Made by a program: the position numbers and the translations under genes. The notes below the pieces were generated by a model. That model was given only the letters and a program-made list of their open reading frames with translations, was not told the DNA's origin and searched no databases. A DNA stretch of 64,000 nt from Chitinophaga qingshengii (GTDB taxonomy: Bacteria > Bacteroidota > Bacteroidia > Chitinophagales > Chitinophagaceae), in NCBI RefSeq assembly GCF_014529935.1, contig NZ_JACVFC010000004.1, forward strand, positions 124,001 to 188,000. The letters run 5' to 3'. This document shows positions 32,928-42,277 of this stretch, piece by piece. How positions within the stretch are numbered: the first letter of the stretch is position 1; each line of letters begins with the position of its first letter.

Positions 32928-34175
32928 ATGGACAGAAAAATAGAAAAGAAGTTCTGGAATAAAAAACGCATCCTGATGATCAGTGGTGGTGGGCTGGTAG
33001 CAATGTTATTGCTGTATACGCTGATTTTCGCGGATCACCGGGCCACGCTTAATGTGGAGAAGGACAAGATCACGATTTCTGCTGTTAAAAAAGGGACTTT
33101 CGATGTATATATAGCTGTTACCGCCGTAGTGATGCCTTTGAAAACCATTCGCCTGGATGCCATTGAAGGTGGTTATGTAAGCCGCAAGTACCTGGAAGGA
33201 GGTAGCATGGTGAAAGAAGGCGATTCCATTCTGAAGCTGGACAACCAGCATATGATGATGGAGTTTGTGAACCACGAAACGGAGATTTACCGGTTGCGGA
33301 ACGAGTTGCAGAATACCCGGTTGAATATCCGTCAACAGGACTTCGTGATGCAGCAGACCATCTCCGACCTGGATGCCAAGATAGACGCTGCTCAGGATCT
33401 TTATGACCGCAACAAACAGCTGGTAGACGAGAAGATCGTTGCCCGCCAGGAGTTCAACAAAAACAAAATAGAGCTGGAAGGCCTGAAAAGGCAGCGGGAC
33501 ATACAATTACAGTCCCAGTCCTATCAGCGGGATAATGCGCGGCAGCAAATCACGCAGCTGGAAGGTACGCTGTCCCGTACCCAGCGTAACCTGGAGTTGA
33601 TGAAAGCAAACCTCAACAGCCTGATAGTAAGGGCTCCTGTATCCGGTCAGTTGTCCTCCATCGATGTAGAAGTAGGGTCCAGCATTACCGCTGGTCAAAA
33701 TATTGGTCAGATTGACGACCTGAACGGTTTTAAGCTACGTGCAGATATTGATGAACACTATGTATCGCAGGTTTTTGCCGGACTGAAAGCCACCTTTGAA
33801 TTTGACGGTAAATCGTATGATATGGTGGTTACCAAAGTGTATCCTGAGGTTAAAAGCGGTCGTTTTCAGGCTGATATGAATTTTGAAAAACAGACACCTG
33901 AAGGTATCCGCCGTGGGCAGTCTACCCCGATCCGCCTGGTACTGGGTAAATCCCAGGAGGCGCTGCTGTTACCTTTGGGAGGGTTCTTCTCCGACACCGG
34001 TGGCAACTGGGTGTATGTAGTAGACAGAAGCGGGAAAAAAGCCGTTAAACGCAATATCTCGCTGGGAAGAAAAAATCCTTTGTATTTTGAAGTACTGGAA
34101 GGGTTACAGCCGGGCGACCAGGTGATAACCTCTTCTTACGAGAATTTTGGCAACAAGGACGTACTGGCGTTTTAG
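32928..34175 (+). CDS. HlyD/MacA-type membrane-fusion protein
   Basis: 415 residues from ATG 32928; the frame is open to a TTG at 32880, but that would place the start inside the sigma-54-like promoter. One N-terminal membrane span (~12-32). Half-lipoyl motifs flank a coiled coil (~95-215): GGYVSRKYLEGGSMVKEGDS and LIVRAPVSGQLSSIDVEVGS. Beta-barrel and membrane-proximal parts follow. It joins an inner-membrane ABC permease to an outer-membrane channel. It is the first gene of the export cluster and is followed by the ATPase 54 bp later. Confidence 0.93.
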   Translation: MDRKIEKKFWNKKRILMISGGGLVAMLLLYTLIFADHRATLNVEKDKITISAVKKGTFDVYIAVTAVVMPLKTIRLDAIEGGYVSRKYLEGGSMVKEGDSILKLDNQHMMMEFVNHETEIYRLRNELQNTRLNIRQQDFVMQQTISDLDAKIDAAQDLYDRNKQLVDEKIVARQEFNKNKIELEGLKRQRDIQLQSQSYQRDNARQQITQLEGTLSRTQRNLELMKANLNSLIVRAPVSGQLSSIDVEVGSSITAGQNIGQIDDLNGFKLRADIDEHYVSQVFAGLKATFEFDGKSYDMVVTKVYPEVKSGRFQADMNFEKQTPEGIRRGQSTPIRLVLGKSQEALLLPLGGFFSDTGGNWVYVVDRSGKKAVKRNISLGRKNPLYFEVLEGLQPGDQVITSSYENFGNKDVLAF

Positions 34176-34229
34176 CATCATCCATTTTTACATAAAATAC
34201 ATCATTTCATTAAAGATAATCGAGACAAT

Positions 34230-34919
34230 ATGATACGCACCGTTAACTTACAAAAGCTGTTCACAACAGAAGAAGTGGAAACAACCGCACTCAATGGTAT
34301 CAACATGGAGATACAGGATGGCGAGTTTGTGGCGATTATGGGGCCGTCTGGTTGCGGTAAATCGACCTTACTGAATATACTCGGTTTACTGGATAACCCC
34401 AGCGACGGTGAGTATCATTTCTGGGGAAAGGAAGTAGCGAGAATGAGCGAGCGGCAACGCGCGCAGCTCCGCAAAGGCTCCATCGGCTTCGTATTCCAGA
34501 GTTTTAACCTGATTGATGAACTGACGGTTTATGAAAACGTAGAGTTGCCGCTGTTATACCTGAAAGTGGCGCCTGCAGAAAGAAAACAAAAAGTAGAAGA
34601 AGTGTTGGAGCGCATGAATATCATGCACCGGCGTAATCACTTCCCCCAGCAGCTTTCCGGTGGTCAGCAGCAACGCGTGGCCATTGCCCGCGCAGTAGTA
34701 GCCAAACCCAACCTGATCCTCGCGGATGAACCGACCGGTAACCTCGATTCTTCCAATGGGGAAGAAGTAATGAAGCTGTTGCAGGAGCTGAACAACGCCG
34801 GTACCACGCTGATCATGGTAACGCACTCACCCTACGACGCCGGTTTTGCACACCGGATCATCAATTTATTCGACGGACGGGTAGTGACAGAGAATATTAA
34901 GGAACAGTTTCACGTGTGA
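34230..34919 (+). CDS. MacB/LolD-type ABC transporter ATPase (copy 1)
   Basis: 229 residues. Walker A GPSGCGKST (~41), Q-loop FQSFNLID, signature LSGGQQQRVAIARA (~140), Walker B LILADEPTGNLDSS and the H-loop VTHSP. All catalytic residues are intact. It powers type VII (MacB/LolCDE) transporters, which drive conformational changes in permeases with large periplasmic domains instead of moving substrate through the membrane. The stop overlaps the extended frame of the next gene; the likely permease start is 35 bp downstream. Confidence 0.96.
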   Translation: MIRTVNLQKLFTTEEVETTALNGINMEIQDGEFVAIMGPSGCGKSTLLNILGLLDNPSDGEYHFWGKEVARMSERQRAQLRKGSIGFVFQSFNLIDELTVYENVELPLLYLKVAPAERKQKVEEVLERMNIMHRRNHFPQQLSGGQQQRVAIARAVVAKPNLILADEPTGNLDSSNGEEVMKLLQELNNAGTTLIMVTHSPYDAGFAHRIINLFDGRVVTENIKEQFHV

Positions 34920-34954
34920 TTTTCTCCTTCCGCCAAACTAAAAATTGCCCAGCC

Positions 34955-37354
34955 ATGTTCCGGAATTATTTCAAAATCGCTCTCCGTCATTTGCGGCGGC
35001 ATAAAATTCTCACTGCCATCAACATTTGCGGGCTGGCAGTGGGAATGGCCTGCTGTATACTGATTGTGCTGTATGTGAGAGATGAACTGAGTTTTGACCG
35101 GTTTCACCGCCAGGCAGCTAATATTTACCGGCTTACGAAAACAGAAAGCAACAATGCCAATGGCACGATGAATCATGACCCTGCTATTCAATTCCCTGTT
35201 GGCCCCGCACTTAAAAAGGAAGTTGCCGGTATCAAAGATGCCGTGAGAATATATATTCCCGGCACCACGTTGTTTACCTATGGCGAAAAAAAAATACTGG
35301 AATTATACAATGGTTATGCGGATGCATCTTTTTTCCAGATGTTCAGTTACCCTTTGCTGGAAGGTAATCCGGCTACCGTACTTAAAGACCCCTATACTGT
35401 AGTACTGAGTGCCAGTGCCGCTAAAAGATATTTTGGCGATCAATCGCCTGTTGGTAAAGTACTGAAGATAGCTAACGCCTACGCCTCTACGGTAACCGGC
35501 GTCATGAAAGATATGCCGTCCAATACCGATCTCCGGATGGATATTATCCAGTCCTTTCCTACCTTACTGGACCGGAATCCTTCCTGGGATAAATTGTGGT
35601 ACATGTTTACCAACAATGTAACCTATGTGCAGCTGGCGGATGGTACTGACTCCCGAAAACTGGAGCCAGCACTGAAAGAGTTTGTGCAACAGCACATCGG
35701 TAGTGTCCTGCAGAAGTATGACGTTCAGTTTTCGCTGCAATTACAGCCATTGTCACATGTGCATTTGCGACCTAACGGCGATGAGGGTGAAATAGACAAT
35801 ACTGTTTCCATCAAAATCTATATAGCCATAGCAGCTTTTATCATATTGATCGCCTGTATCAATTTTATGAATCTCACAACAGCCAGGGCCAATGAAAGGG
35901 CCCGGGAAGTAGGGCTTCGTAAAACATTGGGCGCAGAGAGAAAAAGCCTGATACTGCAGTTCCTGTCGGAATCATTTCTGATTACTTTTTTTTCGCTGAT
36001 AACGGCTTTAATACTGGTGATGGCATTTATGCCGGTGTTTAACCAGATGACCGGGAAGGAACTACGTTTGTTCGCCTCCGGAGATAGCTTTGTATATGGT
36101 GGGTTGTTAATACTGGCGACCGTGGTGGGCTTACTGGCTGGCAGTTATCCGGCCTTGTACCTGTCCGGGTTAATGCCGGTGAAAGTGTTAAAAGGGCGCT
36201 TGATGACAGCCGGCGCGAAATCATTTATCCGCCGGGGCCTGGTAGTGTTTCAATTTGCCACTGCCGTCGTGTTGATCATTGCTACCGTAGTAGTATATAC
36301 GCAATTACGTTTTTGGCAGCAAAAAAGCCTGGGCTTTGATAAAGAGCACCTGGTCAGTGTATACCTGGACGGTTTAGATGGCCTGTCGCAGATGAACTTA
36401 TTTAAGGCCGCAGTCCAGGATCTGCCTGGCGTGCGGCAATCATCGCTGAATGATTTTAGTGTTGGCGTTGGCATTCAGAGAGCGTGTCCTGTGGCCAGGG
36501 AAGGTGCCTCAGATAAAGAAGCTTTTGTTACCAGTACTATCGCAGGGGATGAAGCCCTGTTAAAAACTACGGGTATCAAACTGATTGCGGGCAGAGACTT
36601 TAATCCGGCGATGGCCACAGATTCCACCGATGCCTTTATCATTAACAAGGCAGCCGCCAAAAGACTGGGATGGACAGATCCCATTGGCAAACGTATTGAA
36701 TGGAGACCGGGCAATTTTGTTAAACACGGTACCATTATAGGCGTTACCGAAGATTTTAATTTCCGCTCCCTGCATTACCAGGTAGATCCTGTTATCTACC
36801 AGGTGAGGCCACAGGACGCAGAAATACTGACCGTAAGACTGGCGCGGGGTAATCACCTGGCACAGCTGGCCGGCATAGAAAAAATTTGGAATAAACTGGC
36901 GCCGGATAATCCTTTCAATTTTTCTTTTGTGGAAAATGACCTGCAAAAGCAGTATGCCAGCGAGCAAACCATGGGACGAATCTTTGGCCTCTTTGCGGGC
37001 CTCGCTGTTTTCATTGCCTGTATGGGGTTGCTGGGATTATCTATGCTGATAGCGCGGCAGCGTACCCGTGAAATAGGTATCCGCAAAGTGCTGGGTGCTT
37101 CTGTGGTACACGTGTCTGCGCTGTTATCCGGGGATTTTCTGAAACAGGTGCTGGGAGGTATTGTGATTGGTGTGCCGGTAGCCTGGTATTGTATGGAACA
37201 ATGGCTGCATCGTTTTGCATTCAGGATACACCTGTATTGGTGGATGTTTGCCCTTACCGCACTGATTGTTCTTTTGATTGCCTTGTTTACCGTGAGTATA
37301 CAGTCAATAAAGGCAGCACTAATGAATCCGGTAAAATCACTGAGAACAGAATAA
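34955..37354 (+). CDS. Two-module FtsX/MacB-type ABC permease 1
   Basis: 799 residues from ATG 34955 (MFRNYFKIALRHLRRHK, the typical start); a GTG at 34916 would add 13 residues and overlap the ATPase gene. Two MacB_PCD-FtsX modules in one chain: TM1 ~20-42, periplasmic domain, three spans ~285-400, then a second set beginning ~430, periplasmic domain, and three spans ~680-790. The cytoplasmic coupling motif TREIGIRKVLGASV stands near residue 710, and REVGLRKTLGAERK near 325. Eight spans give a full permease dimer in a single polypeptide. The substrate is unknown. Confidence 0.93.
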   Translation: MFRNYFKIALRHLRRHKILTAINICGLAVGMACCILIVLYVRDELSFDRFHRQAANIYRLTKTESNNANGTMNHDPAIQFPVGPALKKEVAGIKDAVRIYIPGTTLFTYGEKKILELYNGYADASFFQMFSYPLLEGNPATVLKDPYTVVLSASAAKRYFGDQSPVGKVLKIANAYASTVTGVMKDMPSNTDLRMDIIQSFPTLLDRNPSWDKLWYMFTNNVTYVQLADGTDSRKLEPALKEFVQQHIGSVLQKYDVQFSLQLQPLSHVHLRPNGDEGEIDNTVSIKIYIAIAAFIILIACINFMNLTTARANERAREVGLRKTLGAERKSLILQFLSESFLITFFSLITALILVMAFMPVFNQMTGKELRLFASGDSFVYGGLLILATVVGLLAGSYPALYLSGLMPVKVLKGRLMTAGAKSFIRRGLVVFQFATAVVLIIATVVVYTQLRFWQQKSLGFDKEHLVSVYLDGLDGLSQMNLFKAAVQDLPGVRQSSLNDFSVGVGIQRACPVAREGASDKEAFVTSTIAGDEALLKTTGIKLIAGRDFNPAMATDSTDAFIINKAAAKRLGWTDPIGKRIEWRPGNFVKHGTIIGVTEDFNFRSLHYQVDPVIYQVRPQDAEILTVRLARGNHLAQLAGIEKIWNKLAPDNPFNFSFVENDLQKQYASEQTMGRIFGLFAGLAVFIACMGLLGLSMLIARQRTREIGIRKVLGASVVHVSALLSGDFLKQVLGGIVIGVPVAWYCMEQWLHRFAFRIHLYWWMFALTALIVLLIALFTVSIQSIKAALMNPVKSLRTE

Positions 37355-37370
37355 TTTTTAATTAACGTAT

Positions 37371-39761
37371 ATGCTATTCCGTTACATACAGATCGCTTTC
37401 AGGAACCTGCGCCGGCAGAGGCTTTTTGCCTTTATCAACATTGCCGGGCTGGCGCTGAGTATGACTGTGTGTCTGATGGTATTAAAATCTACCAAAAAAG
37501 ATTTTAGCTACGATAAATTCCATCCGGCGGCATCCCGTACCTGGCGTATCACCTCTCAGGCTACTACGCAGGAAGGGAAATACTATCATATGGCCAGCTC
37601 TCCGATGCCGCTGGCAGATGTGCTGCGGAAAGACTACGCCTTTACCGAAGAGGTAGTGCGGGTGTACGGCACATTGTCCGGCAATGTGATCGATGGGAAA
37701 AAGAAACTGCCGCTGAGAGGAGCTTTTACAGAACCCTCTTTTTTTCAGGTATTTGGTTTCCGCTTGCAGAACGGAGATCCAATCACGGCGTTAAATGCAC
37801 CGAATAGTATTGTACTGAGTGAAGCTACCGCCAGCCGCATTTTCGGTAATGCCCAGGCTATGGGGAAAGTAGTGCACTTTGAAAAGCTGGGTGATTATAT
37901 TGTTACCGGTATCCTGGCAGCGCCGCCGGGTTTGAGCCACATTGACTACGACGCCTATGCATCCCTGTCGTCTGTGCCTGCGCTGGAACAACAGGGTATA
38001 TTGCCTGCCCGGTTGACAGACTGGAACCAGGTACAGGATGATTACACCTATGTGATGCTGAAACCCGGTGTCAGCAGAAGTTCCTTGTCTACCGCGCTGT
38101 CCTTCATTTCCCAGCGGTTTTATCTGCCGGCAAAAAAGGGAATAGGCAGTATTACCCTGGAAGAACAATCCCTGGGGAGCATTTCCCCCTCCCGGGAATT
38201 GTACAACGACATTGGCAATGCACCGCCCTGGGCTAAGGTGCTGGGCGCTATGGCAGTAGCTTTTGCTTTATTATTGTGCGCTTGTTTTAATTATACGAAC
38301 CTGTCTATCGTCCGTTCCCTGCAACGGGCGAGGGAAGTGGGTGTGCGTAAGGTGAACGGCGCGCATCGCTGGCAGGTGTTTATGCAGTTCATCACGGAGT
38401 CGGTGGTGATGTGCCTGCTGGCATTGATACTGGCTATCATCATGCTGGTATTGGCAGAAGTGTATACTCCCCTGGGCATCAGTTTTATGTTTGGGGAACC
38501 GATAGATATCGGCCTGATTGCATGGTTCCTGGTATTCAGTATCCTGACCGGTATCCTGGCGGGTATTATCCCAGCCTGGGCTTTGTCTTCCTTCCAACCG
38601 GCAAAGGTGTTGCGTAACATGGTGGACATAAAGTTGTTTGGTGGACTGGGTTTGCGTAAAACATTGATCGTTATCCAATTTACCTTATCAATGACGGCCA
38701 TTATCTTTTTTGTAACGGTATACCGGCAGTTTGCTTATAAAGAGGCCTTTAACATGGGCTTCTCGCGTGATAATATATTGAATGTGCCGCTGGCAGATGC
38801 TGATTTTCAGCTGATGAAAGACCGTATGATGCAGGTGACCGGGGTGGAGGCCGTCACCGCTAGTTCCGGAACCCTGGGAATGCCGAACCAAAGTGGTTTC
38901 ATGCGGGTAAAGGCCGATGTGAACGGTAGCCGGATGGAGATGGGCTATTACGCCGGCGATGCCGATTTCCTGAAGATTATGCAGCTGAAATTGCTGGCTG
39001 GATCTAACTTCCCGCCTGCGGTGTCCCGCGATAAAGAGCAGTACATCCTTGTTAACGAGCAGATGGTAAAAGCGCTGAATCTGAAATCACCCGCTGATGC
39101 CATTGGTAAAGCCATCTGGCTGAATGATTCTTCGATGGTTAGCATCCTGGGTGTAATAAAAGATTTTAATTATCAACCTATAGAGGTACCGGTTTTTCCG
39201 ATGGCCATCCGCTTTGCTCCAAATGAGTTCAGGCAGTTACAGGTGCTGGTCAATACACAGGACAAAGCAGGGTTGACGGCCGGCATCAAACAAGCCTGGC
39301 TGGAAATGCATCCGGGAGAGACTTTTTCCACACAATGGATGAGTGACCAGCTATATGAGAAAACCAGTGGCAAAGAGCCTGTTACCGGGCTGGCATTACT
39401 GGTGGTCATGATTACGGTCATCGCTGCACTGGGATTGCTGGGCGTAGTGTCTTACACTACGTTCACGCGCCGCAAGGAAATTGGTGTACGCAAAGTGATG
39501 GGCGCCGGTGTACCGGGATTGGTGATGCTGCTTTCCCGCAGTTATCTCCGGCTGATTGCGCTGGCGGCATTGATAGCACTGCCACTTGGTTACCTGGCCA
39601 GTCAACTGTTCCTGCGCATATTTGCCAACCGGATCAGCATCGGATTTTTTACACTGGCGGGCAGTTTCGTTGCCTTGCTGTGTATTGCGCTGCTGGCAAT
39701 TGTTTCCCAGACATGGCGCGCTGCCACGTCTAACCCGGTGGATGTATTGAGAAATGATTAA
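37371..39761 (+). CDS. Two-module FtsX/MacB-type ABC permease 2
   Basis: 796 residues, starting MLFRYIQIAFRNLRRQRLFA 16 bp after permease 1. Same eight-span, two-module plan. Coupling motifs REVGVRKVNGAHRWQ (~325) and KEIGVRKVMGAGVPG (~705). Its first periplasmic domain differs strongly from those of its neighbours, as judged by eye (HMASSPMPLADVLRKDYAFT). The last residues SNPVDVLRND match the family ending NPVxSLR. Confidence 0.92.
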   Translation: MLFRYIQIAFRNLRRQRLFAFINIAGLALSMTVCLMVLKSTKKDFSYDKFHPAASRTWRITSQATTQEGKYYHMASSPMPLADVLRKDYAFTEEVVRVYGTLSGNVIDGKKKLPLRGAFTEPSFFQVFGFRLQNGDPITALNAPNSIVLSEATASRIFGNAQAMGKVVHFEKLGDYIVTGILAAPPGLSHIDYDAYASLSSVPALEQQGILPARLTDWNQVQDDYTYVMLKPGVSRSSLSTALSFISQRFYLPAKKGIGSITLEEQSLGSISPSRELYNDIGNAPPWAKVLGAMAVAFALLLCACFNYTNLSIVRSLQRAREVGVRKVNGAHRWQVFMQFITESVVMCLLALILAIIMLVLAEVYTPLGISFMFGEPIDIGLIAWFLVFSILTGILAGIIPAWALSSFQPAKVLRNMVDIKLFGGLGLRKTLIVIQFTLSMTAIIFFVTVYRQFAYKEAFNMGFSRDNILNVPLADADFQLMKDRMMQVTGVEAVTASSGTLGMPNQSGFMRVKADVNGSRMEMGYYAGDADFLKIMQLKLLAGSNFPPAVSRDKEQYILVNEQMVKALNLKSPADAIGKAIWLNDSSMVSILGVIKDFNYQPIEVPVFPMAIRFAPNEFRQLQVLVNTQDKAGLTAGIKQAWLEMHPGETFSTQWMSDQLYEKTSGKEPVTGLALLVVMITVIAALGLLGVVSYTTFTRRKEIGVRKVMGAGVPGLVMLLSRSYLRLIALAALIALPLGYLASQLFLRIFANRISIGFFTLAGSFVALLCIALLAIVSQTWRAATSNPVDVLRND

Positions 39762-39857
39762 AGATATTATAAAGAGAATAACAAGTGAACAGCTAATCGG
39801 AGTGTGTATCTACGCGCCCTGTTTTATTTTTTAACTTTTTTAAATAGTTGATATCTC

Positions 39858-42263
39858 ATGTTTACAAGCTATCTCAGGATCGCCTGGCGAAATTTATGGA
39901 AGCAGAAAGTATTTGCAACGGTGAATATGGCCGGCATGAGTGTCGCTATTTGTGTGGCGTTGCTGTTATCCCTTACAGCCTATCATGAATGGTCGTACGA
40001 TAATTTCCAGGAGAACCGGAACAACGTGTACCAGCTGTACCGTCAGGATATTACAGCAAAGGGAGTGCGTGTTTCCAAGAGTTTTTCGGAACCTATGGCA
40101 GACGTACTGAAAAAGGAATTACCAGGTGTAAAACACGTGAGCCGTATTGGTGGCGGAGAGATGCCTGTCCGCTATAAAAACAAAAATATTTACCTGGATG
40201 TAGAGATGGTAGATGCTGATTTCCTGCAGATGTTTTCCTTCCCTTTACAGAAAGGAAACCCGCACACAGCGCTGGATAAGCTGGATCAGCTGGTGCTTAC
40301 CCCACAATCCGCACAATCTCTTTTTAACCAGGAAGATCCTGTTGGTAAAACGGTGGAGGTAAGTATCAATGATCGTTGGAAGCCTTTCGTTGTTTCAGCC
40401 GTATCAGACAAAATACCGGACAATTCCACTATCAGCTATGAGGCACTAGCCCGGTTCGAGAACGTGGAGGATTATCATGAAATCAAAGGAGACTGGCATT
40501 TTTCCACTTATCCGGTCATGGTGGAGATGGAACCATCTGCAAAAGCAGCAGTGCTGAACAAAGGCCTGATAACTATTGCCAATAAGTATATGGCAGATCT
40601 TATCAAGGACCTGAAAACGATGGGAGGAACACCCGATGAAGAAGGACAGCTACTGCGTATACAAACCATTGCGTTGAAAGATCTTCATCTTTCCCCCAAT
40701 AGTACATTCAGCACAGGACTGAATCCGCTGTATCCCTGGATGATGTTGCTATTGGCTTGTTTGATTATCGGTATTGCCTGTATAAACTTTATTAATCTCT
40801 CCGTTGCGAGATCGTTTACCCGTGGGGGTGAGATCGGGTTGAGAAAAGCGTTGGGAGCTATGGACCGGCAATTGATGATGCAGTTCTGGACAGAAGCCTT
40901 CCTGCTTTGTTTTATTTCCCTGCTGGTAAGCATGGTATTGGCGGCGATATTGTTACCCTACTATAATGCCACTTTCCGGCATGACCTTAGTTTTCGTCTC
41001 CTGGAGAACGGATGGCTGGTGTTGGCGATAGCATCGGGTTTCTTCCTGGTAACATTACTGGCGGGAGGTTATCCAGCCTGGAAAATAGCCCGGGTGAACA
41101 TTATACAGGTACTGAAAGGCAAGCTGAGTCTGACTAAAGGTGGTGGTGTCCGGAATGGTCTCATCGTTTTCCAGTTCGTGGTAGCGGCGCTGTTGATCAG
41201 CTGTACGGCTATTATCTGGCAACAGTTGAATTTCATACGTGCTGCACCGTTAGGGTATAACACCACTCAGGTGATCAGTATTCCTATAGACAATGCGTCA
41301 CAACAGGCACTGGTAGCCATGCGCAACCGGTTGGCTTCGGAGCCTGCAGTGGAAAGCGTTACCGGCAGTATGCTCAACCTGGGCATGGGAAAAGACGGAT
41401 CTTCCGGCAATTGGGTACTTGGGTTTGACTATAAAGGCAACCAGGTGAGCTCACAGAACATTGTGGTGGACTATGATTATGTCAAAACATTAGACCTGAA
41501 AATGGTGACCGGTCGTGATTTTTCCCGCCAATACGGAGCGGATACCACCGGGGTGATCATCAACGAGCAAATGGCGAAACAGCTGGGTGAAAAAGATCCG
41601 TTGAACATTATACTAAACACCAATGGCAGAACATTTCATGTTATTGGTGTAGTAAAAGATTATCATTTTGAATCGCTTCGGAATAAGATCAGTCCATTGA
41701 TGCTGACGATGTCTGCAACGGTCAGGTTAAATTATCTCTTTGTAAAAGTCAACACCAACCATCCTGTTGCCACCATGGATAAAATCTATGGTATCTGGAA
41801 AGAAATCAATCCGCTGGCAAAGAATGATCCCAGTTTCCTCGATGAAAACGCTGACCGGTTATATCGCCAGGAAGCACGGTTTTCAAAGATATTCATGAGC
41901 GGCGCCATCCTGGCGATTGTTATCTCTTGTATGGGCCTGTTTGCGATAGCCGTACTGGTGATAGCGCAGCGCCGGAAGGAAATCGGTATCCGTAAGGTGC
42001 TTGGTGCTTCTGTAAGCGGTATCGTACTGTTGTTGTCGAGGGATTTTCTCAAATTGGTACTGATAGGGGTATTCCTGGCAACACCAATAGCCTGGTACGG
42101 TATGCAGCGGTGGCTGAGCAGTTTTGCCTTCCATACCGAGATTCACTGGTGGATATTTGCTTTGGTAGGAGTAGTGGCTGTTGTCATCGCATTAATAACG
42201 ACCAGCCTGCAAGCCATCAGGGCAGCTCTGGCCAATCCGGTGAAGAGCCTGAAAATAGATTAG
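39858..42263 (+). CDS. Two-module FtsX/MacB-type ABC permease 3
   Basis: 801 residues. It begins MFTSYLRIAWRNLWKQKVFA after a 96-bp gap, the widest inside the permease row. Coupling motifs GEIGLRKALGAMDRQ and KEIGIRKVLGASVSG. Ending NPVKSLKID. The gap contains no hairpin or TAnnTTTG box, so readthrough from upstream is likely. Confidence 0.92.
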   Translation: MFTSYLRIAWRNLWKQKVFATVNMAGMSVAICVALLLSLTAYHEWSYDNFQENRNNVYQLYRQDITAKGVRVSKSFSEPMADVLKKELPGVKHVSRIGGGEMPVRYKNKNIYLDVEMVDADFLQMFSFPLQKGNPHTALDKLDQLVLTPQSAQSLFNQEDPVGKTVEVSINDRWKPFVVSAVSDKIPDNSTISYEALARFENVEDYHEIKGDWHFSTYPVMVEMEPSAKAAVLNKGLITIANKYMADLIKDLKTMGGTPDEEGQLLRIQTIALKDLHLSPNSTFSTGLNPLYPWMMLLLACLIIGIACINFINLSVARSFTRGGEIGLRKALGAMDRQLMMQFWTEAFLLCFISLLVSMVLAAILLPYYNATFRHDLSFRLLENGWLVLAIASGFFLVTLLAGGYPAWKIARVNIIQVLKGKLSLTKGGGVRNGLIVFQFVVAALLISCTAIIWQQLNFIRAAPLGYNTTQVISIPIDNASQQALVAMRNRLASEPAVESVTGSMLNLGMGKDGSSGNWVLGFDYKGNQVSSQNIVVDYDYVKTLDLKMVTGRDFSRQYGADTTGVIINEQMAKQLGEKDPLNIILNTNGRTFHVIGVVKDYHFESLRNKISPLMLTMSATVRLNYLFVKVNTNHPVATMDKIYGIWKEINPLAKNDPSFLDENADRLYRQEARFSKIFMSGAILAIVISCMGLFAIAVLVIAQRRKEIGIRKVLGASVSGIVLLLSRDFLKLVLIGVFLATPIAWYGMQRWLSSFAFHTEIHWWIFALVGVVAVVIALITTSLQAIRAALANPVKSLKID

Positions 42264-42277
42264 TTGTTATAAAACCG

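Noticed and set aside
42110..42277. N-terminal extension of permease 4 into permease 3
   Set aside because: The text has no permease character; the family start lies at 42278.
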